From positions 62,001 to 126,000 of the forward strand of contig NZ_JACHIO010000006.1 in the NCBI RefSeq assembly GCF_014203225.1: a stretch of DNA of 64,000 nucleotides, given 5' to 3'. A program made the position numbers and the translations under genes. Source of the DNA: Granulicella mallensis (GTDB lineage Bacteria; Acidobacteriota; Terriglobia; Terriglobales; Acidobacteriaceae). Below are positions 1 through 8,441 of the stretch, piece by piece. The notes beneath the pieces are model-generated. The model saw only the letters and a list, made by a program, of their open reading frames with translations. It was not told the origin of the DNA and searched no databases. The stretch's first letter is position 1, and the number at the start of each line of letters is the position of its first letter.

Positions 1-360
1 TGCCACTTCATTGCAGTCTGCAAGCAGGGCGGCGGCCACTTCCCGAACACAAAATTTCAAATCGATTGCGAGTTCCAACTGTGTCTCTAATTCAAACAAG
101 GACCCACGCGCCTGCGCGAGGAAGAGTCGAAAACTGCGATCTGTCAAACGCCCGTGGCCTTCCGCGATATTACTTGGCACTGAGACAGCAGCTCGTCTCA
201 TCTGAGAGATGAGGCCGTATCGTTCAGAGTCCGGAAACACTGCGGTCAGCGTATAGACCTTCTTCGCGAGGGTCATAGCCTTCTGCCAGGTAATCAAGTC
301 TCTGAAGTGCCGTGTCCTTCGCTGACTTGCTGACTCGCTGACTCGCTGACTCGCTCTCAA
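1..360 (-). CDS. Four-helix-bundle protein, S23/IVS family (partial)
   Basis: Translating the minus strand from about 300 down to the window edge gives the typical S23 (23S rRNA intervening-sequence protein) pattern: a DLxxWQKA start, YGLxxQMRRAAVSVPSNIAEG, then FLAQARGSLFELETQLELA. The C-terminus lies beyond position 1. The frame is open back to a TTG at 360 that overlaps the pheS stop codon in a TTGA arrangement, but the first 12 codons there are an 8-bp tandem repeat, so the true start is uncertain; an ATG at about 279 is too far inside the domain. The family is a small helical bundle of unclear function. No reverse transcriptase is seen nearby, so there is no evidence for a diversity-generating element. 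Confidence 0.75.
   Translation of the reverse strand, partial: MRASQRVSESASQRRTRHFRDLITWQKAMTLAKKVYTLTAVFPDSERYGLISQMRRAAVSVPSNIAEGHGRLTDRSFRLFLAQARGSLFELETQLELAIDLKFCVREVAAALLADCNEVA
321..356. repeat. 8-bp tandem repeat GCTGACTC, about 4.5 copies
   Basis: Units begin at 321, 329, 337 and 345, followed by a partial unit at 353; the first unit ends in T instead of C. The tract lies between the end of pheS and the S23 domain and is open in the S23 frame, where it would encode a Ser/Ala/Gln/Arg/Val-rich leader. The same octamer, in the same orientation relative to coding, occurs inside mnmG at about 22088-22126. Confidence 0.85.
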
Positions 361-1460
361 GCGAACTGCTCCAAAAAGCGCATGTCTCCGGAGTACAGGA
401 GACCGATGTCTGAGATGCCGTACTTCATCATGGCGATACGATCGACGCCCATGCCAAAGGCGAAGCCGCTGATGCGGCGCGTGTCATAGACCGGATCGCG
501 GCCCAGTTCGATGCGCCGCTGGTTCACCGCCTCGAACACCGCAGGGTCGACCATGCCGCAGCCCAGCAGCTCGATCCAGCCGGAGTGCTTGCACTTGCGG
601 CAGCCCTTGCCGCCGCAGAAGATGCACGAGATCTGCACGTCCGCGCTGGGTTCGGTGAACGGAAAGAACGACGGGAAGAAGCGCGTCTTGACCGCGGAGC
701 CGAAGAAGGCCTTCATCGCGTGATCGAGCGTGCCCTTCAGGTCGCTGAAGGTGATGTTCGTATCCACGCACAGACCTTCGACCTGGTGGAAGACCGGCGA
801 GTGCGTGGCGTCAGCGGCATCGTTGCGATGCACCTTGCCGGGAATGACCAGCCGCAGCGGCGGAGCCTGCTCCAGCATGGAGCGGATCTGTACCGGGGAG
901 GTGTGCGTGCGCATCAGCAGACGCTCGCGCAGCGGTTTGCCCTCCTGCTCGGCGACGACCAGCGTGTCCTGTGTGTCGCGGGCCGGATGGTTCGGCGGAA
1001 AGTTCAGGCTCTCGAAGTTGTAGAAGTCGCTCTCGACCTCCGGCCCCAGGCCCACGGAGTAGCCCATGCGCTGGAAGACGCTGACAATCTCGGCCATCGT
1101 CCTGACCAGCGGATGCTCGACCCCGAGGCGCTGTGCACTGCCGGGCAGAGTGACGTCCAGCCCCGCTGCCGTCGGCTTTGGGTCCAACTTGAGAATAGCG
1201 AATGTAAGAGAGCCTTCGATCTGCTCCTTGAGCGCGTTGAAGCGCTGGCCGATGAGCTTCTTCGCCTCGGGTGGCGCGGCTTTGAGCCAGGCATCCGAGA
1301 TCGCCTTCAGGTGACCCTGCTTGCGGCCGAGCCATTCCAGACGGAACTGCTCGGCGTCGAAGCCGGGAGCGGCTACCGTGGCGTCAGCTTCGCTGCGAAC
1401 GGCGGCGAAGGCGGCATCCAGAGATGCCTCAGTGAAATCTGTAAGTTGCGGAATATTCAA
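357..1460 (-). CDS. pheS: Phenylalanine--tRNA ligase alpha subunit
   Basis: At 367 aa this is normal length for bacterial PheS, which with PheT charges tRNA-Phe in the cytoplasm. The N-terminal coiled-coil region (about 1-100) is followed by the class II catalytic core: HPLVRTMAEIVSVFQRMG, the PNHPARDTQDT segment, MRTHTSPVQIR, and a C-terminal GFAFGMGVDRIAMMKYG (motif 3). A C-x2-C-x4-C-x2-C cluster (CIFCGGKGCRKC) precedes the LGCGMVDP segment, as in many non-enterobacterial PheS proteins. The S23-type gene overlaps its stop, so pheT may lie further downstream outside the window. The upstream 460 bp hold a repeat element rather than infC/rpmI/rplT. Confidence 0.97.
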   Translation of the reverse strand: MNIPQLTDFTEASLDAAFAAVRSEADATVAAPGFDAEQFRLEWLGRKQGHLKAISDAWLKAAPPEAKKLIGQRFNALKEQIEGSLTFAILKLDPKPTAAGLDVTLPGSAQRLGVEHPLVRTMAEIVSVFQRMGYSVGLGPEVESDFYNFESLNFPPNHPARDTQDTLVVAEQEGKPLRERLLMRTHTSPVQIRSMLEQAPPLRLVIPGKVHRNDAADATHSPVFHQVEGLCVDTNITFSDLKGTLDHAMKAFFGSAVKTRFFPSFFPFTEPSADVQISCIFCGGKGCRKCKHSGWIELLGCGMVDPAVFEAVNQRRIELGRDPVYDTRRISGFAFGMGVDRIAMMKYGISDIGLLYSGDMRFLEQFA

Positions 1461-1526
1461 CGGTTTTCCTTACGTCGAACTCTCATTCTAAACCGGCTCT
1501 AGGGCGTGCCATCAAAATTGCCGTTC

Positions 1527-1896
1527 GAGATAAAGATTGAGCCGTGCAAATCGCTTCTTGTGACTAGTTCCGGAAGGGCCCGGCTTCAGCCGGGCCGTAA
1601 GAATTGGGCATCGTCTTATTTCGATTCTGCCTAAGGCCGGAGCGAAGGCGAAGCCGGAGCGACTGAATTGCCTTCCTCATTAGCCGCCAAGAAGGTACAG
1701 GAATCACCAAGTATCCCGAGGCTGGGGCGGCTTGTTTCGCCACGACGAAAGAAAGCAATTCAGGTCGTTGCGGCTGCGCCTCCACTCCGGCCTTCGGCAG
1801 AAAGGTAGGCTCCTACGGAGCAGCCCTTGCGGCCTGGCTGAAGCCAGGCCCTTCCGGTTCGTGCTTCAACAAACTACTTGCACCGTTCGATTTCAC
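1527..1896. repeat. Long composite palindromic repeat, family B copy 1
   Basis: About 370 bp. The ends are loosely inverted (AGATTGAGCCGTGCAA at the left, TTGCACCGTTCGATTTCAC at the right). Inside, CCGGAAGGGCCCGGCTTCAG on the left faces a GGCTGAAGCCAGGCCCTTCCGG counterpart on the right near 1830-1855. The middle carries paired GCGACTGAATTGC / GCAATTCAGGTCG segments. A second copy with the same order lies at 44633-44996. There is no convincing reading frame in it. Confidence 0.8.
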
Positions 1897-1921
1897 GCCG
1901 AGGTCAGCGGGATGACACACC

Positions 1922-3466
1922 TTACAGTGCCCACCAGATGACGGCGGCCATCAGCACGCCCAGCAGCAGGCTTCTCTTGTCCGTAATCGCAAAAACCACG
2001 GGATCGTCGTGCATTTCGCCGCGGCTGGCGAGCATCCATACCTGGCTCAGCCAAAGCAGCAACACCGGAACCACCAGCCAGAGACGGATGGGATGGTTGT
2101 AGAGCAGCTTGCTCTCAGGATTGTTGATATATAGCGTCATGACGACAACCGCCGCATACGCCGCACCGGTTCCCAGGGCACGCAACTGCTCCAGATCACT
2201 GACGAAGTAGCCTCGCCCGTTGGGAACCATCTTCCCGCTGGCCTGCAGGCCTTCCAGTTCGCTGAAGCGCTTGACGAAGGCCAGCGACAGGAAGAAGAAG
2301 ACACTGAATCCCGCCAACCAAGCCGAGACCGGAACTCCGGTCGCGCCGCTTCCGGCAAGAATGCGAATCGTATACAGCCCGCTCAGCACGAAGACGTCCC
2401 AGAGCAGCTTGCGCTTCAGATACAGGGAGTACGTCAGGGTCGTTGCCGTATAAAGAATCAGCCAACCCAGAAACCTGTAGGGCTGGGCCAACGCGTAAGG
2501 CCCGGGAGCCGCAGACACGATAAAAGGCAAGGCAATCGCCAGCGCCAGCCCTGCCGTCAGCATCAGCACGACCATCGCGGCGCCCGAGATCGCCGACAGA
2601 TCGCCGGCCGCAAAGGGGCGACGGCGTTTGCGAGGATGCTTCCTGTCGGCCTCTATATCCAACAAATCATTGATGATGTATGTCGCCGAAGCACATAGGC
2701 CGAAGCTCAGGAAAGCGGTAACGGCCCCGGCGAAGGTGCTCGCGAAGTTATCCGCGTTCCAGGCGTGCGCCAGCAGCAGGGGGACGAAGATTAAGGTGTT
2801 CTTGGCCCACTGGTGCAACCGTATGGCCTTCAGCCAGCTCTTGAACCTGGGCGTGCGGTCATCAAAGACTGCCACAGGAACGGTTCCCGCTCGCCGCATC
2901 GCGGAGACCAGGGCGCTGTCCGGGTTGGCTACCATCGGCGACTCACAGGCCGCCAGCACCTCGGCGTCGGGCCGGGCGTTGCCGATGTAGCAAAAATGGC
3001 TGGCGAAGCTGTCACGAAACGCCGCCAGCTTGTTGCCGCCAGCGAGATTGGTCGCGCCGTCCGAAGCCAGGACGCCCCGGAAGATCCCGAGATGCGCTGC
3101 GACGCGATCGGCCAGGGCACGGTCGGCCGCCGTAGCCAGATAGAGCTCACGGCCTTCAGCCGCCTGCTGACGAAGCCACTCCAAGAGAGGAAGGTTGTAG
3201 GGCAGATGCTCGACATCCAGCTCCACCGCCGAGGTCACCTGCCGCTTGAAGGCGGCTTTTCCCTGGGCGATCCAGCCAGGAATACGCCATAGATCCTGAG
3301 GGCGCTGGCGCGCAATGGCCAGCACCGAGTCGACGAGCGTGTCGGACCTGACCAGCGTGCCGTCCAGATCGACGCACACCGGCAACCCGGCGGACAGAAC
3401 CGGGGGCGTATCCCTGTTGCCTCCCTGATTCGTCACTTCTTCGCCACGCTCCCTGTCTTGAGGCAT
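1922..3466 (-). CDS. HAD-like phosphatase fused to UbiA-family prenyltransferase
   Basis: Residues about 30-205 form a HAD hydrolase domain with the nucleophile motif VDLDGTLV near the start, a YLATAAD segment and a YIGNARPDAEV segment matching motif IV. The rest is a polytopic UbiA domain with the first Asp-rich motif YIINDLLDIEADRKHPRKRR and about eight or nine hydrophobic helices. This arrangement resembles proteins related to decaprenyl-phosphate phosphoribosyltransferase, in which a polyprenyl-phosphate acceptor is used. The exact substrate cannot be read from sequence. The start is uncertain: ATG at 3466 is used, the open frame reaches a TTG at 3496, and a GTG lies at 3436. It stands alone, divergent from the efflux operon. 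Confidence 0.85.
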   Translation of the reverse strand: MPQDRERGEEVTNQGGNRDTPPVLSAGLPVCVDLDGTLVRSDTLVDSVLAIARQRPQDLWRIPGWIAQGKAAFKRQVTSAVELDVEHLPYNLPLLEWLRQQAAEGRELYLATAADRALADRVAAHLGIFRGVLASDGATNLAGGNKLAAFRDSFASHFCYIGNARPDAEVLAACESPMVANPDSALVSAMRRAGTVPVAVFDDRTPRFKSWLKAIRLHQWAKNTLIFVPLLLAHAWNADNFASTFAGAVTAFLSFGLCASATYIINDLLDIEADRKHPRKRRRPFAAGDLSAISGAAMVVLMLTAGLALAIALPFIVSAAPGPYALAQPYRFLGWLILYTATTLTYSLYLKRKLLWDVFVLSGLYTIRILAGSGATGVPVSAWLAGFSVFFFLSLAFVKRFSELEGLQASGKMVPNGRGYFVSDLEQLRALGTGAAYAAVVVMTLYINNPESKLLYNHPIRLWLVVPVLLLWLSQVWMLASRGEMHDDPVVFAITDKRSLLLGVLMAAVIWWAL

Positions 3467-3803
3467 TGCCGCAGCCCGATTATCGATTTCCTGCAATTTC
3501 GCGTTGGAAACCTTCAGCTACCCCTCTGCGTCACTATACCTGCCAGTATGATCAAAGTGTTGCAGGCTGGCCCAAAACAGGCAACACTTGGAGCTTTTCG
3601 GCACTGGCTCAACCACAACCTGCTTCACCCCGCATTTTTAGAAATATCCACCGCAGTCGTGACGTACACGGAATGACCGTCCTTCGTTGTAACTCAACCC
3701 TATGAAGTAGTAGTCAGTGATAAAAGTTGCTTCCTGTCTCAGGTGTCTGGCAATCTCGGATTGAGACTGATTCAGGCTTTGCAACTGCTGAAAGGGCTCA
3801 TTC

Positions 3804-3821
3804 GTCTTTCATATGAAAGAC
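3804..3821. promoter_or_regulatory. Perfect 18-bp palindrome upstream of efflux operon
   Basis: GTCTTTCATATGAAAGAC is identical to its reverse complement and ends 49 bp before the first gene of the RND operon. The 370-bp gap 3497-3870 otherwise holds no credible gene. Position and symmetry suit a dimeric repressor or activator operator, but no cognate regulator gene is adjacent, so the role is inference. Confidence 0.5.
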
Positions 3822-3870
3822 AAAACTGCGTAGTACGATATGATCCTTCGTCCTTGGTCAGGAGACACCG

Positions 3871-5115
3871 TTGCAATCTGATTCGAATGAGCGCCCGATT
3901 ATCGGCACCGATCATCAACTACCCGCCCCCCCACCAGAAAAGCCCAAACAAAGCGGAGTGGTGAGGTTGATCGTATGGGTCCTTTTACTCCTCATCTTCG
4001 GTGTGGGATTCTTTCTGGTTCTGCGTCACCACGATGAGCCGAAGCCCGCAACCGGGCGCCACGCCGCCGGCGGAACCGCGACGATCACCACCGTCACGGC
4101 ACAGCAGGGAAACATCGGGGTCTATCTCGATTCCATCGGAACCGTCACGCCCGTCTACACCTCCTCCATCACCAGCCAGGTGAACGGCATCGTCACGGCA
4201 GTGCACTATAAAGAGGGTCAGCTCGTGCGCAAGGGCGATCCGCTGATCGATATCGATTCGCGAATCTATCGCGCCAGCCTACTGGAAGCGCAAGGCACCC
4301 TGGAGAAGGACCAAGCCGTTCTCGCGCAGGCGCAGATGGACCTGGAGCGCTATCAGGCTGCCTGGGTCAGGAATGCCATTCCCAAGCAGACGCTGGACGA
4401 TCAGGAAAAGATCGTTCTGCAGGATCAGGGAACCGTCAAGAACGATCAGGGAACCGTCCAGTTCGACCAGATCCAGGTGGACTACTGCCACATCGTCGCC
4501 CCCTTCACCGGGCGGGTTGGTTTGCGGCTGGTGGATCCGGGCAATGTCGTTCAATCGACCGGCGGCACGACCCTCGCGGTGATCACGCAGATTCAGCCGA
4601 TCACCGTCATCTTTACCATCCCCGAAGACAACCTCGGACAGGTACAGCCTGCGCTGCGCAAGAAGGCCAAGCTGGACGTGGATGCCTATGACCGGACGGG
4701 CCTGAAGCAGATTACGAGCGGCAGCCTGCTGACCCTGGACAACCAGATCGACACGACGACCGGAACCGTAAAGGCCCGCGCTTCGTTCGACAACAAGGAC
4801 TCTGTTCTCTATCCCAACGAGTTCGTGAATACCCGCCTGCTCGTAAACACCCTGCAGAACGCTACGCTGGTGCCGACCTCGGCCATTCAGCATAACGGCC
4901 AGGTGGCGTTTGTATACGTCATCCAGGACAACCTCGCCCACCTGAAGAACGTCAAGGCAGGTGTGACCGACGGCGATACCACCGAAGTCACCGGCATCAA
5001 TCCGGGAGATGTTCTGGCTGACAGCAGCTTCGACAAGCTCCAGGACAAGGCCAAGGTCGTCATCTCCAAACAACCGGTTCCGACCAGCGGCGCCACTGGG
5101 AGTACCGCTCCTTGA
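3871..5115 (+). CDS. mdtA: RND efflux periplasmic adaptor, MdtA-like
   Basis: This 414-aa membrane-fusion protein links inner-membrane RND pumps to an outer-membrane channel. A TTG start is chosen because AGGAGA lies 5 bp upstream; no ATG exists before the membrane anchor. One N-terminal transmembrane helix (about 30-50) is followed by the paired barrel-sandwich strands ([36 protein letters not shown]), an alpha-hairpin with repeated DQ/NDQ segments, and beta-barrel and proximal domains ending near residue 400. The stop overlaps the next gene by 4 bp (TTGA), indicating translational coupling. It is the first gene of a four-gene operon. Confidence 0.93.
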   Translation: MQSDSNERPIIGTDHQLPAPPPEKPKQSGVVRLIVWVLLLLIFGVGFFLVLRHHDEPKPATGRHAAGGTATITTVTAQQGNIGVYLDSIGTVTPVYTSSITSQVNGIVTAVHYKEGQLVRKGDPLIDIDSRIYRASLLEAQGTLEKDQAVLAQAQMDLERYQAAWVRNAIPKQTLDDQEKIVLQDQGTVKNDQGTVQFDQIQVDYCHIVAPFTGRVGLRLVDPGNVVQSTGGTTLAVITQIQPITVIFTIPEDNLGQVQPALRKKAKLDVDAYDRTGLKQITSGSLLTLDNQIDTTTGTVKARASFDNKDSVLYPNEFVNTRLLVNTLQNATLVPTSAIQHNGQVAFVYVIQDNLAHLKNVKAGVTDGDTTEVTGINPGDVLADSSFDKLQDKAKVVISKQPVPTSGATGSTAP

Positions 5116-8100
5116 GTCCTTCACGCCCATTTATTCTCCGTCCTGTTGCGACGGCGCTGCTGATGGCGGCAATTCTGCTGGTTGGCATTGTCGGTTATAC
5201 GCAGCTCCCCGTCTCCGCGTTGCCGGAGGTCGATTATCCGACGATCCAGGTGCTCACGTTCTATCCGGGCGCAAGCCCGGACGTCATGGCGACCACGGTC
5301 ACCGCTCCGCTTGAACGGCAGTTCGGCGAGATGCAGGGCCTGAGCCAGATGACCTCCACGAGCGCCGGCGGCAACTCGGTGATCGTGCTGCAGTTCAACC
5401 TGAGCCTGAACATCGATATCGCGGAAGAAGAGGTACAGTCGGCGATCAATGCCGCGCAGAGCTTCCTCCCCGCGAACCTGCCGGCACCGCCGATCTACAG
5501 CAAGACGAACCCCGCCGACGCTCCCGTACTGACCCTGGCGGTTACCTCCAACACAATTCCCCTCTCGCAGGTGGAAGATCTCGTCGACACCCGGCTGGCG
5601 CCTAAGATCTCGCAGCTTAGCGGCGTAGGCCTCGTCAGCATCAGCGGCGGCCAGAAGCCGGCCGTTCGTATCCAGGTCAATCCGACCGCGCTGTCTTCCT
5701 ACGGAATCAACCTCGAAGACCTCCGCACGGCGGTCTCGCAGTCCAGCGTCAACGCCGCCAAGGGCAACTTCGATGGCCCCCGGCAGGATTACCAGATCGA
5801 CGCGAACGACCAACTCGTTACCAGCGACGACTACAAGAAAGTTGTAGTGGCGTATCGCAATGGCGCACCGGTCATGCTGACCGACGTCGCCAGCATCATC
5901 GATGGCGTGGAAAACACTACGCAGGCAGCCTGGATGAACCAGACGCCGGCCATCATCCTCAATGTGCAGCGACAGCCCGGCGGCAACACCATCAGCGTCG
6001 TCAAGAGCATCAAGGCCCTGCTGCCACAACTGGAAGCGAACCTGCCCAAGGGCATACAGGTCACCACACTCACCGATTTGACGACTCCCATCCAGGCGTC
6101 CGTCGATGACGTTGAGTTTGAACTGATGCTGACGATCGGACTGGTCGTCCTCGTCATCTTCCTCTTCCTGCGCAATCTGTACGCCACGATCATCCCGAGC
6201 GTCGCCGTGCCCCTGTCGCTGGTCGGCACCTTCGCGGCGATGTACGCCCTGGGATACAGCCTCGACAACCTATCGCTGATGGCGTTGACCATCTCGACAG
6301 GTTTCGTCGTCGACGACGCGATCGTCATGGTGGAGAACATCTCGCGCTACCTGGAAGAGGGCGAATCGCCGATGCAGGCCGCGTTGAAGGGCGCCGAGCA
6401 GATCGGCTTCACCATTCTCTCGCTGACGGTCTCGCTGATCGCCGTGCTGATTCCGCTGCTCTTCATGGGCGATGTCGTTGGCCGTCTCTTCCGCGAGTTC
6501 GCCGTCACCCTGGCCGTCACCATCGTGATCTCCGCCGTGGTCTCGCTGACGCTCACGCCGATGATGGCTTCGCGCATCCTGAAACACGATCCCGAGGCTA
6601 CCCAGGGACGCTTCTATCAGGCATCAGAGCGTGTCTTCGAGTGGATGATCGCGTTCTACGGACGCACGCTGAGCTTCGTTCTACGGTTTCAGACAATCAC
6701 TCTTTTCGTTGCACTCGCGACGCTGCTGCTCACGGTCTACCTGTACATCATCATCCCCAAGGGCTTCTTCCCTGTACAGGACACCGGCGTCATCCAGGGC
6801 ATCTCGCAGGCTCCTCCCACCATCGGCACGAAGGCCATGGCGAAGAAGCAGCAGGACCTGGCCAACATCATTCTTCAGGACCCCGCGGTTGAGAGCCTGT
6901 CTTCCTTTATCGGCCCCGACGGCACCAACACCACGCTCAACAGTGGTCGCATGTCGATCAACCTCAAGCCACTCGAGCAGCGCAGCCTGAGCGCTTCGGA
7001 CGTCATCCGCAGACTCCAGTCGAGCCTGAGCAAGGTAGACGGCATTCAACTCTTCATGCAGCCGGTGCAGAACATCACGGTCGATGACCGCGTCAGCCGC
7101 ACCCAGTATCAGTACACGCTGGAAGATCCCGACCAGAACGAACTCAACGACTGGACGGCCCGCTTCGTGACGAAGCTGAAGCAATTACCTGAGCTGGAAG
7201 ATGTGGCTACCGATCAGCAGATGGGCGGCCTCGCCGTATCCCTCGTGCTGGATCGTCCCACGGCTTCCCGCATGGGCATCGCTCCTACGACCGTCGATAA
7301 CACGCTTTACGACGCCTTCGGTCAGCGGCAGATCAACACGATGTACACGCAGTTGAATCAGTACCACGTGATTCTCGAGGCCCAGCCGCAGTTCCAACTC
7401 GACCCCAACAAGCTGAATCACCTGTACATCCAGTCCAACGCCTCTTCAGGGGCCAGCGGAGCGGGCGCTTCCACCTCTTCGGGGAACGGCTCCACTTCAG
7501 CCGGATCGAATGCCCTTACCGGCTCCGCGCTCTTCACGCCTTCCGCCAATACCCTCTCACCGGCAGTCAACGCTCTTACTTCGAGCACGGCGGCTTCCAG
7601 TGGCGGCGCGACCTCGGCCGGTACGACCAGCTCGTCCTTCGGCAGCCCCGTTCCGCTCAGCGCCTTCTCGCACTTCGAGACCACGACCGAAGCGCTCTCC
7701 ATCGCGCACCAGGGACAGTTCCCGTCGATCACCGTCTCCTTCAACCTGGCTCCGAATGCCGCTCTCGGCGGCGCCATCGACGCCATTACCAAGGTACAGA
7801 AGGACATGCACATGCCGGCCAGCGTACAGGCCGACTTCCAGGGTACCGCCGCCTCTTTCAGGAACTCGCTCTCCAACGAGCCGCTTCTGATCCTTGCAGC
7901 CCTGGTGACCGTTTATATCGTTCTGGGTGTTCTGTATGAGAGCTTCATTCACCCCATCACGATTCTGTCGACACTTCCTTCGGCCGGTGTAGGAGCCTTC
8001 CTTTCGCTCATCCTCTTCCACCAGGATCTGAGCGTCGTGGCCATTATCGGTATCGTGCTGCTCATCGGTATCGTTAAGAAAAACGGCATTATGATGGTGG

Positions 8101-8441
8101 ACTTCGCCCTGGAGGCGGAGCGGCACCACGGGAAGAACTCTACCGAAGCGATCTACGAGGCCTGCCTCCTGCGCTTCCGTCCGATCATGATGACGACGAT
8201 GGCGGCGCTGCTCGGCGGCCTTCCGCTGGCGTTCGGGCACGGCATCGGATCCGAACTGCGCAGGCCTCTCGGTATTGCGATGGTGGGCGGCTTGATGCTC
8301 AGCCAGGTACTGACGCTCTACACGACCCCGGTTATCTATATCTTCTTCGACAACCTGGCGAAGCGCTTCTCGCGCAAGCCCAAGGAAGACCACGTTGAGC
8401 CCCACAACGGCGATGCCCCTCAACCGGCAGGCCTGTCATGA
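5112..8441 (+). CDS. mdtB: RND efflux permease, MdtB-like, with Ser-rich insertion
   Basis: This 1109-aa inner-membrane proton/drug antiporter subunit has the HAE1 pattern: an N-terminal [19 protein letters not shown] helix, tandem porter domains, and 12 transmembrane helices. The TM4 proton-relay pair is Asp401-Asp402 ([14 protein letters not shown]) and the TM10 lysine is in [15 protein letters not shown]. It is about 70 residues longer than typical because residues about 775-845 are a Ser/Gly/Ala/Thr-rich insertion between YIQSN and PVPLSAF, in the region corresponding to the docking-side hairpin of AcrB. TTG start coupled to mdtA; ATGA overlap with the next permease. Tandem non-identical permeases are the MdtBC arrangement. 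Substrates cannot be inferred. Confidence 0.93.
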   Translation: MSPSRPFILRPVATALLMAAILLVGIVGYTQLPVSALPEVDYPTIQVLTFYPGASPDVMATTVTAPLERQFGEMQGLSQMTSTSAGGNSVIVLQFNLSLNIDIAEEEVQSAINAAQSFLPANLPAPPIYSKTNPADAPVLTLAVTSNTIPLSQVEDLVDTRLAPKISQLSGVGLVSISGGQKPAVRIQVNPTALSSYGINLEDLRTAVSQSSVNAAKGNFDGPRQDYQIDANDQLVTSDDYKKVVVAYRNGAPVMLTDVASIIDGVENTTQAAWMNQTPAIILNVQRQPGGNTISVVKSIKALLPQLEANLPKGIQVTTLTDLTTPIQASVDDVEFELMLTIGLVVLVIFLFLRNLYATIIPSVAVPLSLVGTFAAMYALGYSLDNLSLMALTISTGFVVDDAIVMVENISRYLEEGESPMQAALKGAEQIGFTILSLTVSLIAVLIPLLFMGDVVGRLFREFAVTLAVTIVISAVVSLTLTPMMASRILKHDPEATQGRFYQASERVFEWMIAFYGRTLSFVLRFQTITLFVALATLLLTVYLYIIIPKGFFPVQDTGVIQGISQAPPTIGTKAMAKKQQDLANIILQDPAVESLSSFIGPDGTNTTLNSGRMSINLKPLEQRSLSASDVIRRLQSSLSKVDGIQLFMQPVQNITVDDRVSRTQYQYTLEDPDQNELNDWTARFVTKLKQLPELEDVATDQQMGGLAVSLVLDRPTASRMGIAPTTVDNTLYDAFGQRQINTMYTQLNQYHVILEAQPQFQLDPNKLNHLYIQSNASSGASGAGASTSSGNGSTSAGSNALTGSALFTPSANTLSPAVNALTSSTAASSGGATSAGTTSSSFGSPVPLSAFSHFETTTEALSIAHQGQFPSITVSFNLAPNAALGGAIDAITKVQKDMHMPASVQADFQGTAASFRNSLSNEPLLILAALVTVYIVLGVLYESFIHPITILSTLPSAGVGAFLSLILFHQDLSVVAIIGIVLLIGIVKKNGIMMVDFALEAERHHGKNSTEAIYEACLLRFRPIMMTTMAALLGGLPLAFGHGIGSELRRPLGIAMVGGLMLSQVLTLYTTPVIYIFFDNLAKRFSRKPKEDHVEPHNGDAPQPAGLS

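Noticed and set aside
1..360. Diversity-generating retroelement, because of the S23/Avd-like fold
   Set aside because: No reverse transcriptase, template repeat or variable repeat is visible in the window.
585..1502. 305-aa open frame opposite pheS
   Set aside because: Antisense artefact of GC-rich codon use; pheS is unmistakable on the other strand.
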